From NCBI RefSeq assembly GCF_011759505.1, contig NZ_JAAOYO010000003.1, positions 620,001 to 684,000 of the forward strand: a DNA stretch of 64,000 bases, read 5' to 3'. This DNA comes from Curtobacterium salicis. GTDB lineage: Bacteria > Actinomycetota > Actinomycetes > Actinomycetales > Microbacteriaceae. The notes under the pieces are model-generated. The model saw nothing but the letters and a program-made list of their open reading frames with translations, ran no database searches and was not told where the DNA came from. A program made the position numbers and the translations under genes. Of the stretch, positions 26,460 through 34,893 are shown in pieces. How positions within the stretch are numbered: position 1 is the stretch's first letter; each line of letters opens with the position of its first letter.

Positions 26460-26501
26460 GGACGGGAGGCACGGTGCGGGCCCGCCCCGCGCCTCCCGTC
26501 C
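26460..26501. terminator. Hairpin of the GACGGGAGGC repeat family between rocD and the epimerase gene
   Basis: Arms GGACGGGAGGC (ending 26470) and GCCTCCCGTCC (26491-26501) pair over 11 bp, and the centre contains the self-complementary GCGGGCCCGC. It is located where two genes converge, so it probably ends transcripts from both sides. Confidence 0.65.
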
Positions 26502-26512
26502 GACAGGCGGCG

Positions 26513-27514
26513 CTAGACGCGACCCGGCGCGTACGCCTCGGCCAGCCGGTCCATCAGCGCGTCCTTCTCCTCGTCGACGACCTGCGCCTCCGGGTGTGCG
26601 TCGTACCAGGCGACCAGTTCGCGGGCCCCCTCGCGGAACGAGGTGCGTGCCGCCCACCCGGGTACGAGCGTCCGGACCTTGCTGTTGTCGAACACCATGC
26701 TGTTCGCCTTGTCCCCGACCACACCCGCGCCCCACTCCGGGTCCGCGGCCATGATCGCGTCTGCCGGCACGTGCACGATCCGCGGTTCCGGGGCACCTGC
26801 GGCGGCCGCGACCTCCTGGTGGATGCGGTCCCACGTCGGCGACTCCTGGCCGGTGATGTGGAACGCCTCGCCGATCGCCTCGGCCCGGTCGAGCACCCCG
26901 ACGAACGCGACCGCGAAGTCCCGCGCGTGCGTGAGCGTCCAGAGCGAGGTACCGTCACCCGGCACGACCACCGGCTTGCCGGCACGCAGCCGCGCGACGA
27001 CCGTCCACCCGCCGTCGAACGGCAGCAGCGTCTCGTCGTAGGTGTGCGACGGCCGGATGATCGTGATCGGGAAGTCGTCCTGCCGGTACGCGGCGACGAG
27101 CAGGTCCTCGCACGCGATCTTGTCCCGCGAGTACTGCCAGTACGGGTTCTTCAGCGGCGTCGACTCGGTCACCGGCAGGTGCGTCGGCGGGGTCTGGTAC
27201 GCCGACGCGGAGCTGATGAACACGTACTGGCGGGTCTTGCCGGCGAAGAAGTCGATGTCGGCCTGCACCTGGTCCGGCGTGAACGCGACGAAGTCGATGA
27301 CCACGTCGAACGTGCGGTCGCCGATCGCGGCCGCCAGGGCATCCCGGTCCGCGACGTCGGCCTGGAGGCGCGTCACCGCATCCGGGAGCGCCCGCTTCTC
27401 CGTCGTGCCCCGGTTGAGCACCGCGACGTCGAAGCCCTGGTCCACCGCCTCGCGCACGCAGGCGGCGCTGATGATGCCGCTCCCGCCGATGAACAGCACG
27501 CTGGATCCGGTCAT
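26513..27514 (-). CDS. NAD-dependent epimerase/dehydratase-family protein
   Basis: The protein has 333 residues. The Rossmann motif is GGSGIISAAC (usual GGxGxxG) at about residues 9-18, followed by VLNRGTTEKR, FVFISSASAYQ-like active-site Ser and YSRDKIACED with the Tyr-x3-Lys pair, and IIRPSHTYDE. These match the atypical extended SDR group found in actinobacteria (RmlD/isoflavone-reductase-like) in which the sugar substrate is unknown. It was started at the ATG at 27514 with GGGAGC upstream. It is divergent from the aldo/keto reductase gene, and the two are enclosed by the palindromic elements A and B. Confidence 0.87.
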   Translation of the reverse strand: MTGSSVLFIGGSGIISAACVREAVDQGFDVAVLNRGTTEKRALPDAVTRLQADVADRDALAAAIGDRTFDVVIDFVAFTPDQVQADIDFFAGKTRQYVFISSASAYQTPPTHLPVTESTPLKNPYWQYSRDKIACEDLLVAAYRQDDFPITIIRPSHTYDETLLPFDGGWTVVARLRAGKPVVVPGDGTSLWTLTHARDFAVAFVGVLDRAEAIGEAFHITGQESPTWDRIHQEVAAAAGAPEPRIVHVPADAIMAADPEWGAGVVGDKANSMVFDNSKVRTLVPGWAARTSFREGARELVAWYDAHPEAQVVDEEKDALMDRLAEAYAPGRV

Positions 27515-27823
27515 GGATGCTCCCTTGCTCCCGGCGGTGCGTCCGCGCACCGCGCCACTTGCGATCCTGCACCTCACGGGCTGGGGCGGGCGTCGAGCAG
27601 GGCCGGGAGACAAGTCGTTGCGGACGCCCACTCCGCGGCCACCGGGCTGATCCAACCGAGCAGTAGACTTCTCCTGAAGACCCCGGAACGATCCCTGGCC
27701 ACGGCCACATCGCCGGGGTTACGTCGTTCTCGGAGCAGCTCCCGCTGGATCGGGGTCACTGACCGCAGGACTACCGTCACGGGCGTGCCGCATCGACGCG
27801 GCCACGACAGGAGTGACAGACAC
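27515..27823. other. Intergenic region between divergent epimerase and aldo/keto reductase genes
   Basis: These 309 bases should hold two divergent promoters. A TAGACT hexamer (27664-27669) is a possible -10 for the reductase gene but no matching -35 was seen. AGGAG at 27810-27814 is the ribosome-binding site of the reductase. No coding frame is supported. Confidence 0.45.
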
Positions 27824-28834
27824 ATGGAGTACCGCTACCTCGGCAACTCGGGCCTCAAGGTCTCCGAGATCACCTACGGCAACTGGCTCACCCACGCCTC
27901 CCAGGTCGAGAACGACGCGGCGATCGCCTGCGTCAAGGCCGCACTCGAGGTCGGCATCTCGACGTTCGACACCGCCGACGTGTACGCGAACACCGGCGCC
28001 GAGACCGTCCTCGGCGAAGCGCTGAAGGGCGAGCGCCGTCAGTCCCTCGAGATCGCGACGAAGGTCTTCGGGCCGACCGGGCCGAAGGGCCACAACGACA
28101 CCGGGCTCTCGCGCAAGCACATCCTCGAGTCGATCGACGGCTCGCTCGGTCGTCTGCAGACCGACTACGTCGACCTGTACCAGGCGCACCGCTACGACCA
28201 CGAGACCCCGCTCGAAGAGACCATGCAGGCGTTCGCCGACATCGTCCGTCAGGGCAAGGTCCTGTACGTGGGCGTCTCGGAGTGGACCGCCGACCAGCTC
28301 CGCGCCGGTGCCGCACTGGCGAAGGACCTGGGCTTCCAGCTCATCTCGAACCAGCCGCAGTACTCCGCGCTCTGGCGGGTCATCGAGGAAGAGGTCGTCC
28401 CGACCTCGAAGGAACTCGGCATCTCGCAGATCGTCTGGTCGCCGATCGCCCAGGGTGTGCTCACCGGCAAGTACCAGCCCGGTCAGCCGCTGCCCGAGGG
28501 GTCCCGCGCGACCGACGACAAGGGCGGCGCGAAGATGATCGAGCGCTTCATGAACGACCAGGTGCTCACCGCCGTGCAGGAGCTCAAGCCGGTCGCGGAC
28601 GAACTCGACCTGTCGATGGCGCAGCTCGCCGTGGCATGGGTGCTGCAGAACGAGAACGTGGCGTCCGCGATCATCGGTGCCTCGCGTCCGGAGCAGGTGC
28701 ACGACAACGCCGGCGCTGCCGGGGTGCAGATCCCGGCCGAGCTGATGTCCCGCATCGACGACGCCCTCGGTGCGGTCGTCGAGCGCGACCCGGCGAAGAC
28801 GAACGACAGCAGCCCGAAGACCCGCGAGGCGTAG
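27824..28834 (+). CDS. Aldo/keto reductase (potassium-channel beta-subunit-like)
   Basis: The protein has 336 residues. AKR signatures are clear: MEYRYLGNSGLKVSEITYGNW, TFDTADVYANTGAETVLGEAL (catalytic Asp and Tyr), IATKVFGP (catalytic Lys), DYVDLYQAHRYDHETPLEETM (catalytic His), YVGVSEWTADQL and the NADPH-binding AIIGASRPEQVHDN. This is the AKR family 12/14 style found in YhdN/Tas-like and Kv-beta-like enzymes, an NADPH-dependent reductase of aldehydes or ketones. Substrate unknown. Its divergent epimerase neighbour and the flanking repeats suggest a cassette. Confidence 0.93.
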   Translation: MEYRYLGNSGLKVSEITYGNWLTHASQVENDAAIACVKAALEVGISTFDTADVYANTGAETVLGEALKGERRQSLEIATKVFGPTGPKGHNDTGLSRKHILESIDGSLGRLQTDYVDLYQAHRYDHETPLEETMQAFADIVRQGKVLYVGVSEWTADQLRAGAALAKDLGFQLISNQPQYSALWRVIEEEVVPTSKELGISQIVWSPIAQGVLTGKYQPGQPLPEGSRATDDKGGAKMIERFMNDQVLTAVQELKPVADELDLSMAQLAVAWVLQNENVASAIIGASRPEQVHDNAGAAGVQIPAELMSRIDDALGAVVERDPAKTNDSSPKTREA

Positions 28835-28883
28835 GCCGCGCTGCCCGGCCGGGACGAGCCTCCCGGCCGGCTGGCCCGGCTCG

Positions 28884-28951
28884 CGGAACACCGGTGTTCG
28901 TCTGAAACACACCCGCATCGCGCGGTGTCACCGACGAACACCGGTGTTCTG
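28884..28951. repeat. Palindromic intergenic element, copy B
   Basis: A 17-bp perfect inverted repeat: the left arm at 28886-28902 starts GAACACCGGTGTTC, the right arm is 28933-28949. The 30-nt centre holds a second, smaller inverted repeat (ACACC/GGTGT) around CGCATCGCGC. It shares the GAACACCGGTG arm and the CGCATC...GCGGTGT core with copy A (26371-26441). Confidence 0.88.
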
Positions 28952-28976
28952 CGGAAGCCGAACCGCCCATCAACGC

Positions 28977-29008
28977 AAAAGAGCCCCTTACCGAAGTAAG
29001 GGGCTCTT
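28977..29008 (-). terminator. Rho-independent terminator of the tRNA operon
   Basis: An 11-bp perfect stem (GAGCCCCTTAC/GTAAGGGGCTC) with a CGAA tetraloop is flanked by AAAA on the plus strand, giving a TTTT tail on the minus strand. It is 5 nt downstream of tRNA-Phe in the direction of transcription. Confidence 0.92.
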
Positions 29009-29013
29009 CACCG

Positions 29014-29086
29014 TGGCTGGACGCGGTGTCGATCCGCGGACCTTTCGATTTTCAGTCGAACGCTCTACCAACTGAGCTACCCAGCC
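29014..29086 (-). tRNA. tRNA-Phe (GAA)
   Basis: 73 nt. The acceptor stem GGCTGGG pairs with the 3' strand TCCAGCC, discriminator A. The anticodon loop reads CTGAAAA (anticodon GAA). The T-loop is ATCGACACC-like and the D-loop carries AGTTGGT. CCA is not encoded. It is the last of three tRNAs transcribed together, followed by a strong terminator. Confidence 0.95.
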
Positions 29087-29090
29087 GTGG

Positions 29091-29164
29091 CGACCCTGAC
29101 GGGACTTGAACCCGCGACCTCCGCCGTGACAGGGCGGCACGCTAACCAACTGCGCTACAGGGCC
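29091..29164 (-). tRNA. tRNA-Asp (GTC)
   Basis: 74 nt. The acceptor stem GGCCCTG pairs with CAGGGTC, discriminator G. The anticodon loop CTGTCAC gives GTC. The T-arm has the GGTTCAAGTCC pattern. It is separated by only 4 nt from tRNA-Phe. CCA is not encoded. Confidence 0.95.
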
Positions 29165-29235
29165 ATATGGAATTGCTTGTGGTGCTGATCGTGCTCGGTG
29201 TCGTTCTGTTCTGCTTGCTGTCCCCCGATGAGGAG

Positions 29236-29308
29236 TGACCCCAACGGGATTCGAACCCGTGCTGCCGCCGTGAAAGGGCGGTGTCCTAGGCCACTAAACG
29301 ATGGGGCC
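29236..29308 (-). tRNA. tRNA-Glu (TTC)
   Basis: 73 nt. The acceptor stem GGCCCCA pairs with TGGGGTC, discriminator A. The anticodon loop CTTTCAC gives TTC. The T-arm has the GGTTCGAATCC pattern. It is the first gene of the Glu-Asp-Phe operon, 71 nt ahead of tRNA-Asp. Confidence 0.95.
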
Positions 29309-29589
29309 GCAAGCAGTGCATCGCGCTACCGATGGACAAGCATACGGATGGTCGGCCCTCTTGCCAAATCGAGCCCGCCGAACGATGCAGGTGGGCGTGT
29401 CGCGCTCCCTCCATGGACCCTCAGGGAGCCGCCGGAGCGGGGTCCCACGGGGCGGACGACAGGGATGCGAGCATCGATGCTGACCTCTCACCCTCGAACG
29501 GGGTGTTCCTGGGCTGACCCATGTTGTTACTGTTGCGTCTGTTGACAGTGTGACGTGCGCCACGCCGGACTGTGACGAAAACGAGACTC
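29309..29589. other. Intergenic region before the M23 peptidase gene
   Basis: These 281 bases separate the divergent tRNA operon and the M23 peptidase gene. A TTGACA hexamer lies at 29542-29547, close to the peptidase start. No coding frame is supported. Secreted cell-wall enzymes of actinobacteria often have regulatory leaders here, but no known RNA motif was recognised. Confidence 0.4.
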
Positions 29590-30915
29590 ATGTCGACTCC
29601 CTCCTCCCTCCCTGCTCGCCCCCGCCGCCGCATGCTGGCCGCCGGGGTCGCCGTCGTGCTCGCAGCCGGGGCACTGGTCGCCCTCGTGCCGTCCGGCGCC
29701 GCGTCCGCCGCGAGCTACCCGAGCTGGGACGACGTGCAGGCCGCCAAGCAGTCCCAGTCGGACCAGGCCGCGAAGGTCAGCGAGATCCGGGGCCTCATCG
29801 CGCAGCTGCAGTCGCAGTCCGCCGCGAAGGAGCGGGCTGCCGCAGCAGCCGGCACGGCCTACCAGGACGCGCAGACGGACTACGACCGCAAGGCGCTCGA
29901 GCAGCGGAAGCTCCAGTCCCAGGCGGACGATGCCGAGAAGACCGCTGCCGCGTCCGAAGCGCAGGCCGGCCAGCTCGCCGCGCAGCTCGGTCGGGCCAGC
30001 TCGGACGACGTCACGACGGACCTCCTCACCAAGCCCTCCGCCTCGGGCGACCTGCTCTACGAACTCGGCGCGATGTCGAAGCTCACCGAGCAGGCTGACG
30101 GCATCTACTCCGAGGCGAGCCAGGACCGCGGTACCGCGCAGGCCCTCGCCGACAAGTCGAAGGTGGCCGAGGACGCACTCGGCAAGCTGGCCGACGCCGC
30201 CCAGGCGAAGATGCGCGCCGCGCAGTCCGCGGCCGACCAGGCGAAGGCTGCCGTCGCGGCACAGGCCGCCAACCAGGACCGCCTGGAGGCCCAACTCGCC
30301 CTCCTGACGTCGAAGACGAAGACGACACAGGCCGGGTACGAGAAGGGCGTCCGCATCGAGAAGGCCCGTCAGGCCCGCCTCGCCCGCGAACGCGCGGCGG
30401 CTGCCGCGGCTGCCGCCGCTGCGCTCCCGCCGGCCGCGACCGCGGGGGTCCCCGCCGCGAGCGGCGCTGCGCCGAGCGGTGGCGCAGGAGGCGGCGCGGC
30501 GACGGCGTCCGGCTGGGTCCGTCCGGCCGCCGGGTTCCAGTCGAGCCCCTACGGCCTCCGGGTCGACCCGTACACGCACGTCTACACACTGCACGCCGGT
30601 GTGGACCTCGCCCCGGCCTGCTACTCGCCGATCTACGCCGCAGCCGCCGGCACCGTGACCTTCGCCGGCAACGGCGGCGGGTACGGCAACGAGGTCATCC
30701 TCGACAACGGCGGCGGCATCTCGACGGCCTACGGGCACGTCGTCGACGGCGGCATCATGGTCGCCGCCGGACAGCACGTCGAGGCCGGACAGCAGATCGC
30801 CCAGGTCGGTTCGACCGGCTGGTCGACCGGTTGCCACCTGCACTTCGAGACCCGGGTGAACGGCGCCGCCGTCGATCCCGTCCCCTTCATGGCAGCGCGG
30901 GGGATCTCGGTATGA
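29590..30915 (+). CDS. Secreted M23-family (LytM/lysostaphin-like) peptidoglycan peptidase with coiled-coil domain
   Basis: The protein has 441 residues. The signal peptide ends near GAASAAS. A long helical coiled-coil region rich in Ala, Gln and Lys runs from about residue 40 to 280 and begins SYPSWDDVQAAK, followed by an Ala/Gly linker. The C-terminal M23 domain has the zinc motif H-x3-D in LHAGVDL (His335, Asp339) and the catalytic HLH in CHLHFETRVNG (His416, His418). The layout is that of EnvC/RipA-partner-type amidase activators and LytM endopeptidases. The start at ATG 29590 is not firm; GTG 29572 is an in-frame alternative. The neighbouring NlpC/P60 protein shares its N-terminal design. 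Confidence 0.9.
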   Translation: MSTPSSLPARPRRRMLAAGVAVVLAAGALVALVPSGAASAASYPSWDDVQAAKQSQSDQAAKVSEIRGLIAQLQSQSAAKERAAAAAGTAYQDAQTDYDRKALEQRKLQSQADDAEKTAAASEAQAGQLAAQLGRASSDDVTTDLLTKPSASGDLLYELGAMSKLTEQADGIYSEASQDRGTAQALADKSKVAEDALGKLADAAQAKMRAAQSAADQAKAAVAAQAANQDRLEAQLALLTSKTKTTQAGYEKGVRIEKARQARLARERAAAAAAAAAALPPAATAGVPAASGAAPSGGAGGGAATASGWVRPAAGFQSSPYGLRVDPYTHVYTLHAGVDLAPACYSPIYAAAAGTVTFAGNGGGYGNEVILDNGGGISTAYGHVVDGGIMVAAGQHVEAGQQIAQVGSTGWSTGCHLHFETRVNGAAVDPVPFMAARGISV

Positions 30916-30946
30916 GCTCGAGCACTGCCAGGAGGCACTGACCCGC

Positions 30947-32446
30947 ATGAAGAAGCCTGCACGTTCCCTCGTCTGCGGTCTCGCGACCGTCTCGATGCTC
31001 AGCCTCGGGCTCTCGCTCGTGGTGGCCCTCCCGGCACAGGCGGCACCGTCCGCTCCGTCGTGGAAGGACGTGCAGGCGGCGAAGGACGACCAGGCGGCGA
31101 AGCAGCGGACCGTGGACGCCCTGACGGCACGCATGTCCGCGCTGCAGACGACGGTCGACCGCACCGGTGCGACCGTGCAGGAGGCCGGGCAGGAGTACTC
31201 GCTCGCAGCGTCCCAGCAGCAGGAGGCGAAAGCCACCCTCGACGGCCTGACCGGGCAGTCGAAGCGTGCGAAGGCGGCGGCGGAGAAGTCGGCCGGTCAG
31301 GTCGCGGCCCTCGTCGTGGAACTGTCCCGCTCCGGCGGCGGTGACCTGTCGACCTCGATGCTCGTCGACTCCCGTGACGCGAAGGACCTGCTGTACCAGG
31401 TCGGCACGATGACGCACCTGTCCGAGCGGTCGGCGACCGTGCTCGAGCAGGCGCAGTCGGACCAGCGCACCGTGGAGTCGCTCGCCGCGCAGCAGCGTCA
31501 GGCGACGAAGGCCCTGACGGCCGCGACGACCGCCACGAAGGACGCGCTCGACAAGGCGAACGACGTGGCCGCGAACGCGCAGTCGGCGCTGGAGTCCGGG
31601 CAGGCGAAGCAGGACGAGGTCCTGAAGCAGCTCGCCTTCCTCAAGGGCACGACGGTCAGCACCGAGCAGGCGTACTGGTCGGCCGAGCAGGCGAAGCAGG
31701 CGGAGATCCAGCTCGCCGCGCAGGCGAAGCGTGACGCAGCCCGTCCGACGACGAACGGCAACGGCAACGGGGACCAGTCCGGCTCCGGCGGCTCGACGGC
31801 GACGAAGCCGTCCGGCACGAAGCCGTCCGGCACCAAGCCGTCCACGTCGAACCCGTCCACGTCGAACCCCACCACGACGACCCCCACGAACGTGACCCCG
31901 GCGGCACCGAAGCCGGCAGCGCCCCGGCCGTCCGCCCCGCAGCCGGCAGCTCCTGCGCCCCAGCCCGCGGCACCCGCACCGCAGCCCGCCGCACCGAAGC
32001 CCGCCCCCGCACCGGCGCCGGCCCCGGCACCCGCCCCGGTCGTCAGCAGCCCGTCGAAGGCCGCCGGCGCGATCTCGTACGCCCGCGGGCAGCTCGGCAA
32101 GGCGTACGTCCTGGGCGGCGCCGGGCCGAACGTGTGGGACTGCTCCGGCCTGGTCATGATGGCGTACAACTCGCAGGGCATCACGACCGGCGGCCACAAC
32201 GTCGTCTGGCAGTACAACTACTTCGGATCGATCGGACGACTCGTGCCGCTGTCGCAGCGCCAGCCGGGCGACATCCTGTTCTACTCGAGCAACGGTGCCG
32301 CCTCCGGCGGGTACCACGACTCGATCTACACCGGCAACGGGATGATGGTCGAGGCCGCACGTCCGGGCGTCGGCGTCGTCGAGCGCGCGGTCTGGACGCC
32401 GAGCCAGCTCCTGCCGTACGTCGCCCGTCCGAGCGGCGCCCTGTAG
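30947..32446 (+). CDS. Secreted NlpC/P60-family peptidoglycan endopeptidase with coiled-coil domain
   Basis: The protein has 499 residues. The signal peptide ends ALPAQAAPS. The coiled coil (about residues 35-265) starts APSWKDVQAAKDDQAAK and is paralogous to that of the M23 protein just upstream. A linker of about 100 residues follows with Thr/Ser/Lys then Pro/Ala-rich repeats (PAAPAPQ units). The NlpC/P60 domain carries the catalytic Cys in WDCSGL (Cys399) and His in GYHDSIY (His457). This resembles mycobacterial RipA/RipB and corynebacterial Cgp-type hydrolases used in daughter-cell separation. AGGAGG lies 14 nt upstream of the ATG. It follows the M23 gene by 31 nt, so the two are probably expressed together. 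Confidence 0.93.
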   Translation: MKKPARSLVCGLATVSMLSLGLSLVVALPAQAAPSAPSWKDVQAAKDDQAAKQRTVDALTARMSALQTTVDRTGATVQEAGQEYSLAASQQQEAKATLDGLTGQSKRAKAAAEKSAGQVAALVVELSRSGGGDLSTSMLVDSRDAKDLLYQVGTMTHLSERSATVLEQAQSDQRTVESLAAQQRQATKALTAATTATKDALDKANDVAANAQSALESGQAKQDEVLKQLAFLKGTTVSTEQAYWSAEQAKQAEIQLAAQAKRDAARPTTNGNGNGDQSGSGGSTATKPSGTKPSGTKPSTSNPSTSNPTTTTPTNVTPAAPKPAAPRPSAPQPAAPAPQPAAPAPQPAAPKPAPAPAPAPAPAPVVSSPSKAAGAISYARGQLGKAYVLGGAGPNVWDCSGLVMMAYNSQGITTGGHNVVWQYNYFGSIGRLVPLSQRQPGDILFYSSNGAASGGYHDSIYTGNGMMVEAARPGVGVVERAVWTPSQLLPYVARPSGAL

Positions 32447-32512
32447 CCCCGGACACACATGTAGCCCCGGACACACCGGTAGCCCCGGACACACCTGGGG
32501 CCCCGGACACAG
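32441..32512 (+). repeat. Four-unit 18-bp tandem repeat spanning the NlpC/P60 stop codon
   Basis: Four 18-bp units (first unit CTGTAGCCCCGGACACAC) start inside the last sense codon of the NlpC/P60 gene. Since 18 is a multiple of three, the TAG stop recurs in frame at 32444, 32462 and 32480; the fourth unit has GGG instead. The array ends where the terminator hairpin begins. Confidence 0.9.
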
Positions 32513-32550
32513 CAGGACGGCCCGGCCCCCGAGGGGACCGGGCCGTCCTG
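32513..32550. terminator. Bidirectional terminator between NlpC/P60 and ppa
   Basis: A 13-bp perfect stem (CAGGACGGCCCGG/CCGGGCCGTCCTG) with a 12-nt centre lies between the convergent NlpC/P60 gene and the pyrophosphatase gene. Confidence 0.8.
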
Positions 32551-32566
32551 CGTCAGCAGACGAGCG

Positions 32567-33058
32567 TCAGTGACCGGCGGGCACGTACGCGGCCTGGCCG
32601 GCCTGCACGATCGCCTCGGCCTCGGCGGCGTCGCCCCAGCCCTCGGCCTTGACCCACTTGTTCGGCTCGAGGTCCTTGTAGCGCTCGAAGAAGTGCGCGA
32701 TCTCGGCCTTCGTCTGGTCGTCGACGTCCGAGATGTCCTGGATGTGGGCCCAACGCGGGTCCTTCGCCGGGACGACGAGCACCTTGGCGTCGATGCCGGC
32801 CTCGTCGCTCATCTTGAAGACGCCGACCGGACGGACCTTGACTCCCACGCCGGGGAAGGTCGGGTACTCGAGGAGCAGCAGCGCGTCGACGGGGTCACCG
32901 TCGTCGGCCAGGGTCTTCTCGAAGAAGCCGTAGTCCGTCGGGTAGACGAACGAGGTGAAGAGCACGCGGTCCAGGTACACGCGACCGGTCTCGTGGTCGA
33001 CCTCGTACTTGTTGCGGCTGCCCTTGGGGATCTCGACGACGACGTCGTACGCGGCCAT
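32567..33058 (-). CDS. ppa: Inorganic pyrophosphatase
   Basis: The protein has 163 residues, the usual length of bacterial family I pyrophosphatases. The signature is complete: [25 protein letters not shown] (read in parts), [32 protein letters not shown] with the metal-binding Asp residues, and KDPRW..I.DISDV. It hydrolyses pyrophosphate in the cytoplasm. AAGGAG precedes the ATG at 33058. It is divergent from tilS with only 66 bp between the starts. Confidence 0.97.
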   Translation of the reverse strand: MAAYDVVVEIPKGSRNKYEVDHETGRVYLDRVLFTSFVYPTDYGFFEKTLADDGDPVDALLLLEYPTFPGVGVKVRPVGVFKMSDEAGIDAKVLVVPAKDPRWAHIQDISDVDDQTKAEIAHFFERYKDLEPNKWVKAEGWGDAAEAEAIVQAGQAAYVPAGH

Positions 33059-33124
33059 GTGCACTCCTTGGTTCTTCCGGTGGTGGTCTGTCGGCCGTCG
33101 GGACGGCCCGGCTAACGTTACCGG

Positions 33125-34165
33125 GTGAACACCGAGCGTCCCCGGCTGGACCCCGCCGTCGCCGCCGTCCGTCTGGCGGTCCGCACCCTGCTCGCCCGCG
33201 CACTCGACGAACAGGTCGTCGCCCTGGGTGACCTCGTCCTCGTCGCGCTGAGCGGTGGGGCCGACTCGCTGGCCCTCGCGGCGGCGACCGCGTTCGAGGC
33301 GCCGAAGCAGGGGCTGCGCGCCGGCGCGGTCGTGGTCGACCACGCGCTCCAGGCGGGATCCGAGGCGGTCGCAGCACGTGCCTCCCGGCAGGCCGCCGAG
33401 CTGGGCCTCGCCCCGGTCGTCGTGGACCGCGTCGACGTCGGTACCGTCGGCGGACCCGAGGCCGCCGCCCGGGAGGCCCGCTACGCCTCGATCACGTCGG
33501 TCGCCTCCGCCACGGGGGCGCGTCTCGTGCTCCTCGGCCACACGCTCGACGACCAGGCCGAGACGGTCCTGCTCGGGCTGCTCCGCGGGAGCGGACCGGA
33601 CAGCCTGACGGGCATGGCCCCGCTGGTGCGACCGGACCGTCCCGGTCCCGCGCTGGCGCGGCCGATGCTCGCGCTCCGTCGGGCGACCACGCGGCAGGCC
33701 TGCGCGGCCTCCGGGCTCGCCCCGTGGGACGACCCCCAGAACGACGACCCGACCTACACGCGGGTCCGGGTGCGGAACGCGCTGATGCCGGTCCTCGAGC
33801 GCGAGCTGGGTCCGGGCGTCCCGGAGGCCCTGGCCCGGACCGCCGACCAGCTCCGCGAGGACTCGGCCGCACTCGACCACTTCGCCGAGGAGATGGCCGA
33901 GGACCTCGCCGAGCACTCCGAGGCCGGCATCTCGCTGTCCGTGCCGCAGCTCGCCGCGAACCCGCCGGCACTCCGGCAGCGACTCGTCCGTCTGGCGGTC
34001 GAGAGCGAGTTCGGGGTGACGCTGTCCCGACTGCAGACCCTCGAGGTCTGCCGGCTCGTCACCGACTGGCGGGGGCAGGGCCCGATCGACCTGCCCGGTG
34101 TCCGGGCCACGCGGACGGGGGAGCGGGTGTCGTTCGCCGCCAGGGAGCCGCACGCGGGCGGTTAG
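33125..34165 (+). CDS. tilS: tRNA(Ile)-lysidine synthase
   Basis: The protein has 346 residues with a GTG start. The PP-loop ATP motif [10 protein letters not shown] is at about residues 43-52, with [12 protein letters not shown] and [21 protein letters not shown] typical of TilS, and the LARPML and [18 protein letters not shown] segment after it. It adds lysine to the wobble C of tRNA-Ile(CAU). It starts the tilS-hpt-ftsH block that is conserved in actinobacteria; hpt follows after 9 nt. Confidence 0.95.
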   Translation: MNTERPRLDPAVAAVRLAVRTLLARALDEQVVALGDLVLVALSGGADSLALAAATAFEAPKQGLRAGAVVVDHALQAGSEAVAARASRQAAELGLAPVVVDRVDVGTVGGPEAAAREARYASITSVASATGARLVLLGHTLDDQAETVLLGLLRGSGPDSLTGMAPLVRPDRPGPALARPMLALRRATTRQACAASGLAPWDDPQNDDPTYTRVRVRNALMPVLERELGPGVPEALARTADQLREDSAALDHFAEEMAEDLAEHSEAGISLSVPQLAANPPALRQRLVRLAVESEFGVTLSRLQTLEVCRLVTDWRGQGPIDLPGVRATRTGERVSFAAREPHAGG

Positions 34166-34174
34166 GCTGGACCG

Positions 34175-34726
34175 GTGGAACTCTCCGACGTGCAGGCCGA
34201 CCTCTCCGAAGTGCTCTTCACCCCCGAGCAGATCGACGACAAGATCGCCGAACTCGCCGCAGCGGTGGACCGGGACTACGCCGGGCGCGACCCGCTCCTG
34301 GTCGGCGTGCTGAAGGGCGCGGTCATGGTCATGGCCGACTTCTCCCGCCACCTCAAGATGCAGGCGAAGATGGACTGGATGGCGGTGTCGTCCTACGGCT
34401 CCGGCACGAAGTCCTCCGGTGTCGTGCGGATCCTCAAGGACCTCGACACCGACCTGCACGGCCGCGACGTGATCATCGTCGAGGACATCATCGACTCCGG
34501 TCTGACGCTGTCGTGGCTCCAGCAGAACCTGGAGTCCCGCGGTGCCGCGAGCGTCGAGATCGTCGCCCTGCTGCGCAAGCCCGAGGCCGCCAAGGTCGAG
34601 GTCGACGTGAAGTACGCCGGCTTCGAGATCCCGGACGCCTTCGTCGTCGGGTTCGGCCTGGACTACGACGAGCGCTACCGCAACCTGCGCGGCATCGGCG
34701 TGCTCGCGCCGCACGTCTACTCCTGA
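34175..34726 (+). CDS. hpt: Hypoxanthine phosphoribosyltransferase
   Basis: The protein has 183 residues with a GTG start. The PRPP-binding loop is [15 protein letters not shown], with [20 protein letters not shown] upstream and the purine-side [22 protein letters not shown] at the end. It salvages hypoxanthine and guanine to nucleotides. It lies 9 nt after tilS and 167 nt before ftsH. Confidence 0.96.
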   Translation: MELSDVQADLSEVLFTPEQIDDKIAELAAAVDRDYAGRDPLLVGVLKGAVMVMADFSRHLKMQAKMDWMAVSSYGSGTKSSGVVRILKDLDTDLHGRDVIIVEDIIDSGLTLSWLQQNLESRGAASVEIVALLRKPEAAKVEVDVKYAGFEIPDAFVVGFGLDYDERYRNLRGIGVLAPHVYS

Positions 34727-34893
34727 TCCGACCCGACGCCCGGCGATCGGGGGCGTCGTCCACAGGGCGTCGCTCGTGATCCGTGGAGTTCGCCCGCAGA
34801 GGACACCCATTCTCGCCACAGAGTGACGGCCGTATGCTGAGCGGCACGCACTTCAGGCAGCAGAAAGGTGTCGGGCCGTCGGGCCCGGATCAC

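Noticed and set aside
25026-26834. A 602-residue frame opposite the DDAH/rocD genes and similar long frames opposite other genes
   Set aside because: These are codon-bias mirror frames. The plus-strand products match known enzyme families with all motifs, and the mirror frames do not.
29167-29238. A 23-residue hydrophobic frame (starts MELLVVLIVLG) on the plus strand between tRNA-Asp and tRNA-Glu
   Set aside because: It has no ribosome-binding site, runs against the tRNA operon and overlaps the 3' end of tRNA-Glu. Chance is the better explanation.
29309-29589. A possible c-di-AMP (ydaO-type) riboswitch in front of the M23 peptidase gene, as found before other actinobacterial wall hydrolases
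   Set aside because: The characteristic conserved blocks of that riboswitch class were not found when the leader was read.
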